From NCBI RefSeq assembly GCF_040253635.1, contig NZ_JBEJGX010000003.1:1612001-1676000 (forward strand): a stretch of 64,000 bases of DNA, written 5' to 3'. The notes below the pieces were generated by a model. That model saw only the letters and a program-made list of their open reading frames with translations. It made no database searches and was not told where the DNA came from. Positions 1-7,189 of this stretch are shown one piece after another; position 1 is the stretch's first letter; every line of letters begins with the position of its first letter. A program made the position numbers and the translations under genes. Source of the DNA: Streptomyces sp. Edi2. GTDB lineage: Bacteria > Actinomycetota > Actinomycetes > Streptomycetales > Streptomycetaceae.

Positions 1-282
1 CTTCAGCGCGTCGATCTGCTCCGTGGTCAGGGGCTCGGTGACACCGCCCCGCGCGAGGCCCGAGATGGAGATGCCCAGCTTCGCCGCGACCACCGGCCGG
101 GGGTGCGGGCCGTTGCGCCGCAGGTCCTGCAGCCACTGGGGCGGATCGGCCTGGAGGGCGTTCAACTCGGTGCGCGAGACGACACCCTCCTGGAACTCGG
201 CGGGGGTGGCCTCGAGGTACACACCCAGCTTCTTCGCCGCGGTGGCGGGCTTCATCGTCTGGGTGCTCTGGTGCGACGTCAT
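1..282 (-). CDS. DUF5997 family protein (C-terminus cut by window edge)
   Basis: The reverse strand reads from ATG at 282 through MTSHQSTQTMKPATAAKKLG and stays open to the window edge, so the C-terminus is missing. The visible part has the pattern of the small actinobacterial DUF5997 family, including GVYLEATPAEFQEGVVSRTE and a short segment GISISGLARGGVTEPLT. No catalytic motif is visible and the family has no established function that I know of. It is divergent from the LysR-effector-domain gene at 341 with only 58 bp between the starts, so the two probably share a promoter region and may work together. The family call is by recognition. Confidence 0.75.
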   Translation of the reverse strand, partial: MTSHQSTQTMKPATAAKKLGVYLEATPAEFQEGVVSRTELNALQADPPQWLQDLRRNGPHPRPVVAAKLGISISGLARGGVTEPLTTEQIDALK

Positions 283-340
283 GGTGTCCAGGGTATCGAT
301 CGTGTGCGCTACCTCCGACCACGACCGGTAACCTGTCCAC

Positions 341-1168
341 GTGACTGGCTCGGCAGAATCCCCTTCGTTCCGTCTCGCGTATGTCCCGGGGGTGACGCCC
401 ACGAAGTGGGTGCGGATCTGGAACGAGCGGCTTCCCGACGTTCCTCTGACCCTCGTCGCGGTGTCCGCCGCGGAGGCGTTCGGCGTCCTGCGGGGCGGCG
501 ACGCCGACGCGGGCTTCGTGCGGCTGCCGGTGGACCGGGAGGACCTCAGCGCGATCCCCCTCTACACCGAGACGACCGTCGTCGTGGTCCCGAAGGACCA
601 CCTCGTGACGGCCGCCGACGAGGTGTCCGCCGAGGATCTGGCCGACGAGATCGTCCTGCACCCCCTCGACGACACCCTGGACTGGGAGCACCGGCCGGGG
701 CGGCCCGCGAACGAGCGCCCGGCCACGACCGCGGACGCCGTGGAGCTGGTGGCGGCAGGGGTGGGAGTCCTCGTCGTCCCGCAGTCCCTCGCCCGTCTGC
801 ACCACCGCAGGGACCTCACCTACCGTCCGGTGTCGGACGCCCCGGCTTCACGGGTCGCGCTGTCGTGGCCGCAGGACGAGACCACCGACCTGGTGGAGGA
901 CTTCATCGGGATCGTCCGCGGGCGGACCGTCAACAGCTCACGCGGACGCCGCCCGGATCCGGCCCCGGCGCAGCCGAAGGGCAAGGGCAGCGAGACGGGC
1001 GGTGCCCGGCGGAAGCCCACGGCCGGGAAGACCGCCGGGAAACCGGCGGCGAAATCAGCGGGGAAATCGGCCGGGAAATCGGCGGGGAAGCCGTCCGGCA
1101 AGAGTTCACAGGGCGGCTCCGGCGGTGCGAGGGGCGCCAAGCGCGGCAAGCCCCGGCGCCGGTCGTAG
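341..1168 (+). CDS. LysR-type substrate-binding domain protein lacking the HTH, with Lys/Ala/Gly-rich tail
   Basis: This 275-residue protein starts at GTG 341. Residues about 10-205 resemble the periplasmic-binding-like effector domain of LysR regulators (for example FRLAYVPGVTPTKWVRIW near the start and ELVAAGVGVLVVPQSLARL near residue 135), but the usual N-terminal winged-helix DNA-binding domain is absent. Instead the last 65 residues form a basic, low-complexity tail with repeated AGK/SGK units, like histone H1-type tails of actinobacterial nucleoid proteins. The tail might supply non-specific DNA or RNA binding; that is inference. It is divergent from the DUF5997 gene. A ligand-sensing partner rather than a classic LysR activator is the best reading. 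Confidence 0.8.
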   Translation: MTGSAESPSFRLAYVPGVTPTKWVRIWNERLPDVPLTLVAVSAAEAFGVLRGGDADAGFVRLPVDREDLSAIPLYTETTVVVVPKDHLVTAADEVSAEDLADEIVLHPLDDTLDWEHRPGRPANERPATTADAVELVAAGVGVLVVPQSLARLHHRRDLTYRPVSDAPASRVALSWPQDETTDLVEDFIGIVRGRTVNSSRGRRPDPAPAQPKGKGSETGGARRKPTAGKTAGKPAAKSAGKSAGKSAGKPSGKSSQGGSGGARGAKRGKPRRRS

Positions 1169-1262
1169 CCCGCGGGCGCCCGTCCGCGGCCCTCGGGCGG
1201 CCGCATCCGGGCAGACCGACGCCGCCGTCCCGCAGCGGGGACGGCATACGGCCGGCCACGCC

Positions 1263-1454
1263 TCAGGCGTGCTGCGGAACCTCGTCCTTCATGGCCGCCC
1301 TGATCTGCTCCCGCAGCTCCGGGCTGTCCTGGTGGCCGTGAACGGATACCGCGTGTTCACTGGCGGCGCGGAGCACCTCTTCCTCCTCGCCGGCGATGAC
1401 GAGGGTGCAGTTCATCTCGCTGGGCTGGTCCCGGCAGTCGATCTTCTTGCGCAT
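1263..1454 (-). CDS. DUF1059 domain-containing small protein
   Basis: A 63-residue protein starting at ATG 1454. It opens with RKKIDCRDQPSEMNCTLVIA, then a segment AASEHAVSVHGHQDSPELREQ, which is the DUF1059 pattern of two conserved cysteines (CRD and NC) followed by HAV.VHG. The full length matches the family's usual 55-65 residues. The cysteine and histidine pattern suggests metal binding or a redox role, but the family has no assigned biochemical function. It is transcribed away from the methyltransferase gene at 1618, with about 160 bp between them. Confidence 0.85.
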   Translation of the reverse strand: MRKKIDCRDQPSEMNCTLVIAGEEEEVLRAASEHAVSVHGHQDSPELREQIRAAMKDEVPQHA

Positions 1455-1617
1455 GGTGCACCTCCTCTCCCTCTCCCCCCTTCCCAGTGTCGCCCCAGGT
1501 CACCACCCCCCGTATACGGCGAATCCCGTATGGCGCGCGGGGTCGCCGTCCTGCTGCAGTGGGACAAGCGACAAGGACGAGAGTGAGACAAGGACGAGGG
1601 TGGGAGAGGTGAGAGAC

Positions 1618-2706
1618 ATGGCTGCCTCCGCCGATGTCACCCCCGGTGCCACGGTGGACGAGGACCGGGTACAGGAGTTCCTGGAGAGAGTGACCGCCGA
1701 CAACGGCGCCGCGATGGCCGGCCTGTGCACCTCGCTCGGCGACCGGCTCGGCCTGTACCGCGCGATGGCGGGCGCCGGTCCCCTCACCTCCGCACAACTC
1801 GCCGCCCGCACGGAGCTGGTCGAACGCTACGTACGCGAATGGCTGACCGCCCAGGTCGCCGGCGAGTACGTCAGCTACGCGCCCGGTACCGATACCTATC
1901 TGCTGCCCGACGAGCACGCCGCCGTCCTGGCGGACCCGGATCTGCCGACGTACGCGGCCGGGTTCTCCACCGTGCTGCAGGCGGTCTACGCCACCGAGGA
2001 CATCCTCATGGAGGCCTTCCGCACCGGCGAGGGCGTCGGCTGGGAGGAACACGGGGCGGCGTTGTTCGCCGGCACCGCGAAGTTCTTCCGCCCCGGTTAC
2101 TCGGCCGCGCTGGTACCGGAGTGGCTGACCGCGCTGGACGGTGTGGTGGAGAAGCTGGAGCGCGGCGCGCGCGTCGCGGACGTCGGATGCGGCTACGGCT
2201 ACTCCACGACGCTCATGGCACAGGCCTTCCCCCGGTCACGCTTCGAGGGCTTCGACTTCCACCGGCCGTCCATCGAAGCGGCCCGCGGCATCGCGGCCGA
2301 GCGGGAACTGGACGACCGGGTCAGCTTCCAGGTCGCCACCGCCCAGGACTTCCCCGGCGAGGACTTCGACCTGATCACGTTCTTCGACTGCCTGCACGAC
2401 ACCGGTGACCCGGGCGGCGCACTGCACCACGCCGAGCAGGCCCTGGCCGACGGCGGCACCTGCATGGTCGTCGAGCCGAACGCCTCGGCAAACGCCCAGG
2501 AGAACGTCAACCCCGTCGGCCGGGCGCTGACCGCAGGCTCGGTTGCCGTCTGTCTGCCGTCCGCGCTGGCCCAGCACGGCCCGCAGGCGCTCGGAAACCA
2601 CGCGGGAGAAGAGGTGATGCGGCAGCTCGCCGACGAGGCCGGACTCCACCACTGGCGACTCGCCGCGCAGAGCCTCGTCAACCGCGTCTATGCCGTCGGG
2701 CGCTGA
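1618..2706 (+). CDS. Class I SAM-dependent methyltransferase with N-terminal winged helix
   Basis: A 362-residue protein from ATG 1618; the frame is open further upstream, but this ATG follows GAGAGGTGAGAGAC, a plausible ribosome site. Residues about 30-110 look like the helical/winged-helix dimerisation domain often fused to such enzymes (LTSAQLAARTELVERYVREW). The Rossmann methyltransferase core follows, with motif I near residue 185 (RVADVGCGYGYSTTLMAQ) and a downstream acidic segment (DLITFFDCLHDTGDP). The conserved Asp/Glu and glycines for SAM binding are present. The substrate cannot be told; small-molecule methylation is more likely than protein or RNA. A GC-rich hairpin lies just downstream. 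Confidence 0.85.
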   Translation: MAASADVTPGATVDEDRVQEFLERVTADNGAAMAGLCTSLGDRLGLYRAMAGAGPLTSAQLAARTELVERYVREWLTAQVAGEYVSYAPGTDTYLLPDEHAAVLADPDLPTYAAGFSTVLQAVYATEDILMEAFRTGEGVGWEEHGAALFAGTAKFFRPGYSAALVPEWLTALDGVVEKLERGARVADVGCGYGYSTTLMAQAFPRSRFEGFDFHRPSIEAARGIAAERELDDRVSFQVATAQDFPGEDFDLITFFDCLHDTGDPGGALHHAEQALADGGTCMVVEPNASANAQENVNPVGRALTAGSVAVCLPSALAQHGPQALGNHAGEEVMRQLADEAGLHHWRLAAQSLVNRVYAVGR

Positions 2707-2719
2707 GGCGCCTGACGCG

Positions 2720-2748
2720 CCCGGCCGGTCTTCCCCCGGCCGGCCGGG
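2720..2748 (+). terminator. Hairpin terminator after the methyltransferase gene
   Basis: Nine-base arms CCCGGCCGG and CCGGCCGGG enclose an 11-nt loop, starting 14 bp after the methyltransferase stop codon. There is no U-tract, which is common for Streptomyces terminators. Confidence 0.5.
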
Positions 2749-2822
2749 TGGCCGACGCGCGCCGGCCGTTACCCGCTCGGCGCGCGTTTGACTGCCCTGT
2801 GCCCCCTCGGCACGCTGGAGGT

Positions 2823-3572
2823 ATGAGCGCGGCCGCGGAGGCCGGCCTGCGGCGCATTCTCGCCGTCGTGGACCTTCTGATCGATGCCGTCGACGAGGAC
2901 ACCCTGGTCCCGGCGCTGCTGCCGCTGCTGCTCGGTGCCCTTCCCGGCGACAGCATCATCTGGTCCCCCCGCGCCGGCTCCGCCGACCGGCCGCTCACCC
3001 TGCCCGCCGGCCTGTTGACCCAGGACATCCGGGAGGCGTTCGCCCGCGAGTCGGCGGCCGATTCCCTCGTCACCCACACCACCCTCGGCCCCGGCACCCC
3101 GATGCGCCGCTCCACGCTGCAAACCCGCAGCGCCTTCCACGCCCTCGCCGCCTATACCGACGTCTACCGGCCGCTGGACGCCGAACAGCAGCTCGCGATG
3201 TCGTTCCCGGCGGGCTACGCGGCCGGCGTGCCGCGCAAGGTGTGTGTGGCGATCAGCCGCAGCGGCAGCGACTTCTCCGACGACGACGTGGCGGCCGCGG
3301 CCCTGCTGCGCACCCGGCTCAGCCACGTCCTCAACCGGCTCGCCCCGCCCACACCTGCACCGTCCCCCGTCACCCGCCGCGAGTCCGCCGTACTCACCCT
3401 GCTCGCCCGCGGCCTGACGAACCAGCAGATCGCCCGGCGGCTGGCGATCAGCCCGCGCACGGTCGACAAGCATCTGGAACACGCCTACGCAAAGCTGCAG
3501 GTGGGCGGCCGGGTCGAGGCGGCGAACGCCTGGCTGACCCGGGGGCCGGCGGCGCTGCGGCTCGCGCCGTAG
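2823..3572 (+). CDS. LuxR-family helix-turn-helix transcriptional regulator
   Basis: A 249-residue protein from ATG 2823 with GGAG seven bases upstream. The N-terminal 165 residues have no recognisable sensory motif but are rich in Leu/Ala helices. The C-terminal 65 residues are a clear LuxR/GerE DNA-binding domain: TRRESAVLTLLARGLTNQQI, then ARRLAISPRTVDKHLEHAYAKL. There is no receiver-domain phosphorylation site, so it is not a standard response regulator. Its neighbours (a methyltransferase upstream and an NTF2-like protein downstream) give no clear target. Local or global regulation remains open. Confidence 0.88.
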   Translation: MSAAAEAGLRRILAVVDLLIDAVDEDTLVPALLPLLLGALPGDSIIWSPRAGSADRPLTLPAGLLTQDIREAFARESAADSLVTHTTLGPGTPMRRSTLQTRSAFHALAAYTDVYRPLDAEQQLAMSFPAGYAAGVPRKVCVAISRSGSDFSDDDVAAAALLRTRLSHVLNRLAPPTPAPSPVTRRESAVLTLLARGLTNQQIARRLAISPRTVDKHLEHAYAKLQVGGRVEAANAWLTRGPAALRLAP

Positions 3573-3776
3573 GCCAGGTGCCCGCGCCGCCTCCTCGGCC
3601 CCTCGCCTGCTCGACTGCTCGGCTCCTCGACTCTTCCTCTCCTTGACGCCCCACCTCGTCGACGCCGGCCGGGGTCGCTTCCCGCCGATGAGTTTCCGTC
3701 CGCGGCGGGGTCTACCGGTTGCACGGATATTCCGTGCGCCGCGCCGCCCCGGCGCCGTCCGACGGGAGGAGTCCTC

Positions 3777-4259
3777 GTGACCACCGACATCACACCCACA
3801 CCCACAGCCACACCCACAGCCACACCCACAGCCGACGAGGTGCAGATCCGGGAGCTGCTGGAGGACCGGGCCGCCGCGACGACGGCGCGGGACGCGCGGC
3901 GGTTCCTCGCCGCCTGCGCGCCGGACCTGGTGGACTTCAGTCTCGCTCCTCCGCTGCAGTTCACGGGGCCACAGGCGCTGGACCAGCAGGCCGTCGAGGC
4001 CTGGTACGCAACCTGGGAGGGGCCGATCGAGGTGTCGCTGACCCAGGTCGAGATCACGGTCGGCGACGATGTCGCCTTCAGCCACAGCATCAACCGGATG
4101 CACGGGACGAAGAAGGACGGCTTCGAGGTGGAGCTGTGGAGCCGGGCAACCGTCGGCCTCCGGAAGATCGACGGCACCTGGAAGATCACCCATACGCACA
4201 GCTCGGTGCCGTTCCTGATGGACGGGTCGGGGCGCGCTGCCCTGGACCTCAAGCCGTAG
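3777..4259 (+). CDS. SnoaL-like / NTF2-fold protein with N-terminal TPTA repeats
   Basis: A 160-residue protein from GTG 3777, preceded by GGGAGGAGTCC. Residues 6-18 are a low-complexity run of Thr-Pro-Thr-Ala repeats encoded by a 12-bp tandem repeat. Residues 20-150 match the NTF2-like/SnoaL cone fold: an opening helix EVQIRELLEDRAAATTARDA, then FLAACAPDLVDFSLAPPLQF, and a final strand TWKITHTHSSVPF. Members include polyketide cyclases, small isomerases and ketosteroid-isomerase-like proteins of unknown role; the substrate cannot be deduced here. The protein seems complete. Confidence 0.82.
   Translation: MTTDITPTPTATPTATPTADEVQIRELLEDRAAATTARDARRFLAACAPDLVDFSLAPPLQFTGPQALDQQAVEAWYATWEGPIEVSLTQVEITVGDDVAFSHSINRMHGTKKDGFEVELWSRATVGLRKIDGTWKITHTHSSVPFLMDGSGRAALDLKP
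3791..3833 (+). repeat. 12-bp tandem repeat inside the NTF2-like gene
   Basis: Three near-perfect copies of CACCCACAGCCA, preceded by a partial copy, encode the Thr/Pro/Ala run at the N-terminus of the NTF2-like protein. Because the unit is a multiple of three, copy-number change would keep the frame. Confidence 0.85.
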
Positions 4260-4376
4260 GTCACGGGGCGTCCTTGACCGCTCCGCCTTGCCGGAGCCGG
4301 CCGGGGTGCGAGCCACCACCCAGCGCGACGGGCACCGGTCACCGCGGCCGGGACCGCCCAGCGCTGCCGGGACCTC

Positions 4377-4751
4377 TCACCGCGGCAGGGCGTGGCGCCG
4401 ATAGGTGACCTCGTTGTGGCGGACCTGGGTGACCTCGACGCTCAGGTGCCGGTCCGGGCCGAGGGGGAAGTGGGCCGTACAGCGCACCTCGTCGTACGGC
4501 ACGGGCCGGAGATCGCCGGAGCAGTGCACCGCATCGGGCCCGTGGCGGAAGGGCAGGGTGAGCTGGCCGCTGAGCGTCCTGGCGATCTCGGTGCGCAGCA
4601 CGGTGTGGGTGCCGCCGTCGACCACGCTGGTGGCGTCGCGGGCACGGAGGTGGACGGCGGCGAGCGCGCACACGCCCGCGAGGACGAGGGCCGCGGTGAC
4701 GGCGGTGACGAGACCGATGACCAGGCCGCGTCGTGGTGGATCTGCGGTCAT
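4377..4751 (-). CDS. DUF4333-like membrane-anchored protein
   Basis: A 124-residue protein from ATG 4751. It has a short basic N-terminus, one hydrophobic segment (residues about 10-33, GLVIGLVTAVTAALVLAGV) and an extracytoplasmic domain. The domain shows the DUF4333-like pattern VHCSGDLRPVPYDEVRCTAHF with two cysteines, typical of small exported actinobacterial proteins. It lies 16 bp downstream of the secreted protein gene that starts at 5484 on the same strand, so the pair is probably one operon. No enzymatic role is visible. Confidence 0.7.
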   Translation of the reverse strand: MTADPPRRGLVIGLVTAVTAALVLAGVCALAAVHLRARDATSVVDGGTHTVLRTEIARTLSGQLTLPFRHGPDAVHCSGDLRPVPYDEVRCTAHFPLGPDRHLSVEVTQVRHNEVTYRRHALPR

Positions 4752-4767
4752 TGTGCGCTCACCGCCG

Positions 4768-5484
4768 TCAGCTCCCGGTGCCGCGAGGGTGCCGCCGGCG
4801 GGCGAGGACTCCCCAGCCGGCCGCGGCCAGCAACAGCAGTCCGCCCGCGGTCGTGGCCGCCCCGCCGCTGCCGGCCGCGCCGCCGAGGCCGGTGTCCGCC
4901 CCGCCCTGGGGCACGACCTGGTCGGCACCGCCGGAGACGACCATGGTGCCGGTGAGGGTCTTCCGGCCGTCGCCGGACTGCTCCCCGTACTCCTCGCCGC
5001 CTCCGCTGCCGTGGTCGTCGCCGTCCTCCCCGCCGCGCACCCCGCCGTCTTCCTCGCTGCCCGCCCGTCCGGTGTCCAGGGCGCTCTGCCGGGCCCGGGA
5101 GGTGCCGCCGCAGGTGAGGGTGACGCGGTAGGAGCCGGGCGCGGTGTTCTCCGGGAGGATCGCGGTGCCGCCGAGCCGCCCGCTCCGGCCGGCGAGCTCC
5201 AGCGCGGGGATGTTCGCGTCGTCGAAGGTGGCCTCCGCGGTGTCACCGGAGCACTGCCCGCCGTCGGAGACGGAGAATGCGGCGCCCGGTGCCACCGGGT
5301 CGGGCTGTACGACCACCGCTTCCGCGGTGCCCGGCGCGGAACCGGCCTCGGCGGCGGCTCCGGTCACCGTCCCGGTGGCGGCTTCGGCGGCGGCATCGGC
5401 ACCGCCGTCGTCGCCGAAGAGCAGGACGGACACCGCCAGGGCGCCGGCCGCCAGCGCGTACAGAGGAATCTGACGTATGGGCAT
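4768..5484 (-). CDS. Secreted surface-type protein with C-terminal membrane anchor
   Basis: A 238-residue protein from ATG 5484. Residues 1-25 form a signal-peptide-like hydrophobic stretch (LYALAAGALAVSVLLFG). The middle contains a small beta-rich domain with two cysteines (QCSGDTAEATF and VTLTCGGTS), then an acidic, Gly/Glu/Asp-rich linker. Near the end, GGADTGLGG precedes a hydrophobic helix and RRRH. This resembles a sortase-type tail but lacks a canonical LAXTG motif, so a simple C-terminal membrane anchor is as likely. The function is unknown. It probably forms an operon with the DUF4333-like gene that follows. Confidence 0.75.
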   Translation of the reverse strand: MPIRQIPLYALAAGALAVSVLLFGDDGGADAAAEAATGTVTGAAAEAGSAPGTAEAVVVQPDPVAPGAAFSVSDGGQCSGDTAEATFDDANIPALELAGRSGRLGGTAILPENTAPGSYRVTLTCGGTSRARQSALDTGRAGSEEDGGVRGGEDGDDHGSGGGEEYGEQSGDGRKTLTGTMVVSGGADQVVPQGGADTGLGGAAGSGGAATTAGGLLLLAAAGWGVLARRRHPRGTGS

Positions 5485-5874
5485 AACCCGAGAGAAGCGT
5501 CCGGCCCGGCGGCGCGCACCTCGATGACGGGCCCCGGCGGGGCCAACTTCCGCGGGAGGCGCCGGGCCGCAGCCTCTTCCCGCAGGTCACAAGGGTGCGT
5601 ACGCCCCGGACGGCGGAACGCGCCGGATGGGCTTTCCGGGTGGTGCCCGGGGGCGGCCCCGGCACTTGAACCTCACCCCGCGTGAGGAGGCATCGTTGCT
5701 CCGTTACTCCGTTACTCCGTTGCTGCCTGAACGCCGGCACCTGGAAGGCCGGGGCCCTCGCCGAGACGGGCGGACCGACCGTACGGGCTGGTCGCGCTCG
5801 TGTTCCAGGGTGTGCTGACCGGTGTGCGGCTGCGCCGGGGTCCGGTGGGTGGCGCGGCGTAGCGCGGGGCCGCC
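5485..5874. other. Intergenic region, no gene recognised
   Basis: About 390 bp between two genes on the reverse strand. It must hold the promoter for the secreted protein gene at 5484. A short repeat of CTCCGTTA occurs around 5699-5718. I looked for a cobalamin riboswitch because of the phosphatase family next door, but saw no recognisable B12 box. Confidence 0.5.
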
Positions 5875-6447
5875 TCATGCCTCCAGCTGGAGGTCCCACT
5901 TCTTGTCGGACCGGCCGGTGAGGGTGGTCACCGAGAACGGCTGGACGTCTATCCGCCAGTACGTGTGCGGGGGTGCCTGGAGCACGTACACCAGGGCGGC
6001 GCGGACGACACCGGGTTCGGCGACCGCGAGGAGTCCGTCGGCGTCCTCGACCGGCCGGGTGTCCAGCCAGCCGCCGACGCGCCTGATGAAGGCCAGCAGG
6101 GACTCCCCGCCGTGCGGTGCCACGCGGGGATCGGCCAGCCAGGCCTCCACCGCGCGCGGTTCGTCGGCGGCCACCTCTCCCAGCGTGCGGCCCTGCCAGC
6201 GTCCCATGTCGCAGTCGCGCAGCGCCGGTTGCGGCAGCGGGCGCAGGCCGAGGGCTTCGCCGGTGTCGCGGCAGCGGGCGGACGGCGAGCAGTAGCGCAG
6301 TTCGGCGGCGGCGAGCCGGCACAGGACGGGCGCGGCACGCTCCGCCTGGTGCCAGCCCGCGGCGTCGAGCGGGCGGTCGTCGCCGAACCGCGTTCCGAGC
6401 AGCGAGGAGCTGCGGCCGGCGGCGATCAGCTTGAGTCGGACGCTCAT
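5875..6447 (-). CDS. Histidine-phosphatase-family protein lacking the catalytic histidines
   Basis: A 190-residue protein from ATG 6447 (MSVRLKLIAAGRSSSLLGTR). The fold is that of the histidine phosphatase/phosphoglycerate mutase family: an opening strand, LRYCSPSARCRDTGEALGL for the usual post-RHG segment, RDCDMGRWQGRTLGE, APHGGESLLAF and a late strand AVAEPGVVRAAL. However the family signature RHG is AAG here, and the second histidine (usually SHG) is replaced by EPG. Both residues of phosphoryl transfer are therefore missing, so phosphatase activity is unlikely. Related Streptomyces proteins sit next to cobalt-uptake genes; none are visible here. It lies 43 bp downstream of the GNAT gene, probably in one transcript. 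Confidence 0.8.
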   Translation of the reverse strand: MSVRLKLIAAGRSSSLLGTRFGDDRPLDAAGWHQAERAAPVLCRLAAAELRYCSPSARCRDTGEALGLRPLPQPALRDCDMGRWQGRTLGEVAADEPRAVEAWLADPRVAPHGGESLLAFIRRVGGWLDTRPVEDADGLLAVAEPGVVRAALVYVLQAPPHTYWRIDVQPFSVTTLTGRSDKKWDLQLEA

Positions 6448-6490
6448 CCGGCGATGGTAAGAGCAGTACCGCCGCAATGGCCCCTCTTGA

Positions 6491-6943
6491 TCAGATCTCG
6501 ACAGGACCCGGATCGACCAGCCCGAGGGTCATCCACTGCTCCGGGGACACCAGGGGGCGGAAGCCGACCTTTTCGTACACGCCGTGGGCGTCCTTGGTGG
6601 CCAGCGTCAGGCGGCTCGGCCCGCAGGACGCCATATGGTCGGCGATGGCCTCGACCAGGGCGGTGCCCAGGCCCTTGCCGCGGTCGTCACGGCAGATGTA
6701 GACGTCGCAGAGCCAGGCGAAGGTGGCGTGGTCGGTGACCACCCGGGCGTAGCCGGCCTGGCGGCCGGAACCGGCTTCGTACAGGCCGAAGTTGAGCGAA
6801 CCCGCGACGGCGCGGTCATGCAGCTCCCGGGACCGGCCCACGGCCCAGTAGGCGTCCGCGGACAGCCAGTGGTGGACCAGGCCGGTGTCCAGGCGCGCCG
6901 GGTCGGTGGAGATCTCGTAGCCGTCGAGGGCGTGATCGTTCAT
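6491..6943 (-). CDS. GNAT-family N-acetyltransferase
   Basis: A 150-residue protein from ATG 6943 (MNDHALDGYEISTDPARLDT); the frame is open upstream through a tandem repeat, but that part has no homology-like sequence. It has the small GNAT form with YWAVGRSRELHDRAVAGSLN near the start, the acetyl-CoA pyrophosphate-binding motif A (VYICRDDRGKGLGTALVEAI, with R/Q-x-x-G-x-G/A as RGKGLG), and the late VYEKVGFRPL segment. Length is normal for the family. The acetyl acceptor is unknown. It is likely co-transcribed with the degenerate phosphatase gene just downstream. Confidence 0.88.
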   Translation of the reverse strand: MNDHALDGYEISTDPARLDTGLVHHWLSADAYWAVGRSRELHDRAVAGSLNFGLYEAGSGRQAGYARVVTDHATFAWLCDVYICRDDRGKGLGTALVEAIADHMASCGPSRLTLATKDAHGVYEKVGFRPLVSPEQWMTLGLVDPGPVEI

Positions 6944-6972
6944 GCCGGGAGGTTCGCAGAAGGGTGGGGTGG

Positions 6973-7131
6973 CGTCGAGCCGATACCGGCGTGGAGGGCT
7001 CCGGCAGCGTCGAGCCGATACCGGCGTGGAGGGTTCCGGCAGCATCGAGCCGATACCGGCGTGGAGGGCTCCGGCGGCGTGGAGTATTCCGGCAGCGTGG
7101 AGGGCTCCGGCAGCGTCGAGGGTTCCGGCCG
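6973..7131. repeat. Compound tandem repeat: three 35-bp units followed by three 18-bp units
   Basis: Copies start at 6973, 7008 and 7043, exactly 35 bp apart, each reading CGTCGAGCCGATACCGG then CGTGGAGGGCTCCGGCAG. From 7078 only the second half-unit recurs, at 7078, 7096 and 7114, 18 bp apart. The array lies between the GNAT start codon and the end of the MocR gene, so it is in the 5' region of the GNAT transcript. It is not a CRISPR array, since no unique spacers occur. Confidence 0.9.
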
Positions 7132-7189
7132 CCCGCCGTTCTCAGTGGGAGACCCTGCGCGCACCCGCTCCCCTCCCCGCCCGTCCCGT

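Noticed and set aside
5485..5874. Cobalamin riboswitch near the phosphatase-family gene
   Set aside because: No B12 box or matching stem pattern was visible.
6973..7131. CRISPR array
   Set aside because: The units are directly adjacent and have no unique spacers; it is a tandem repeat.
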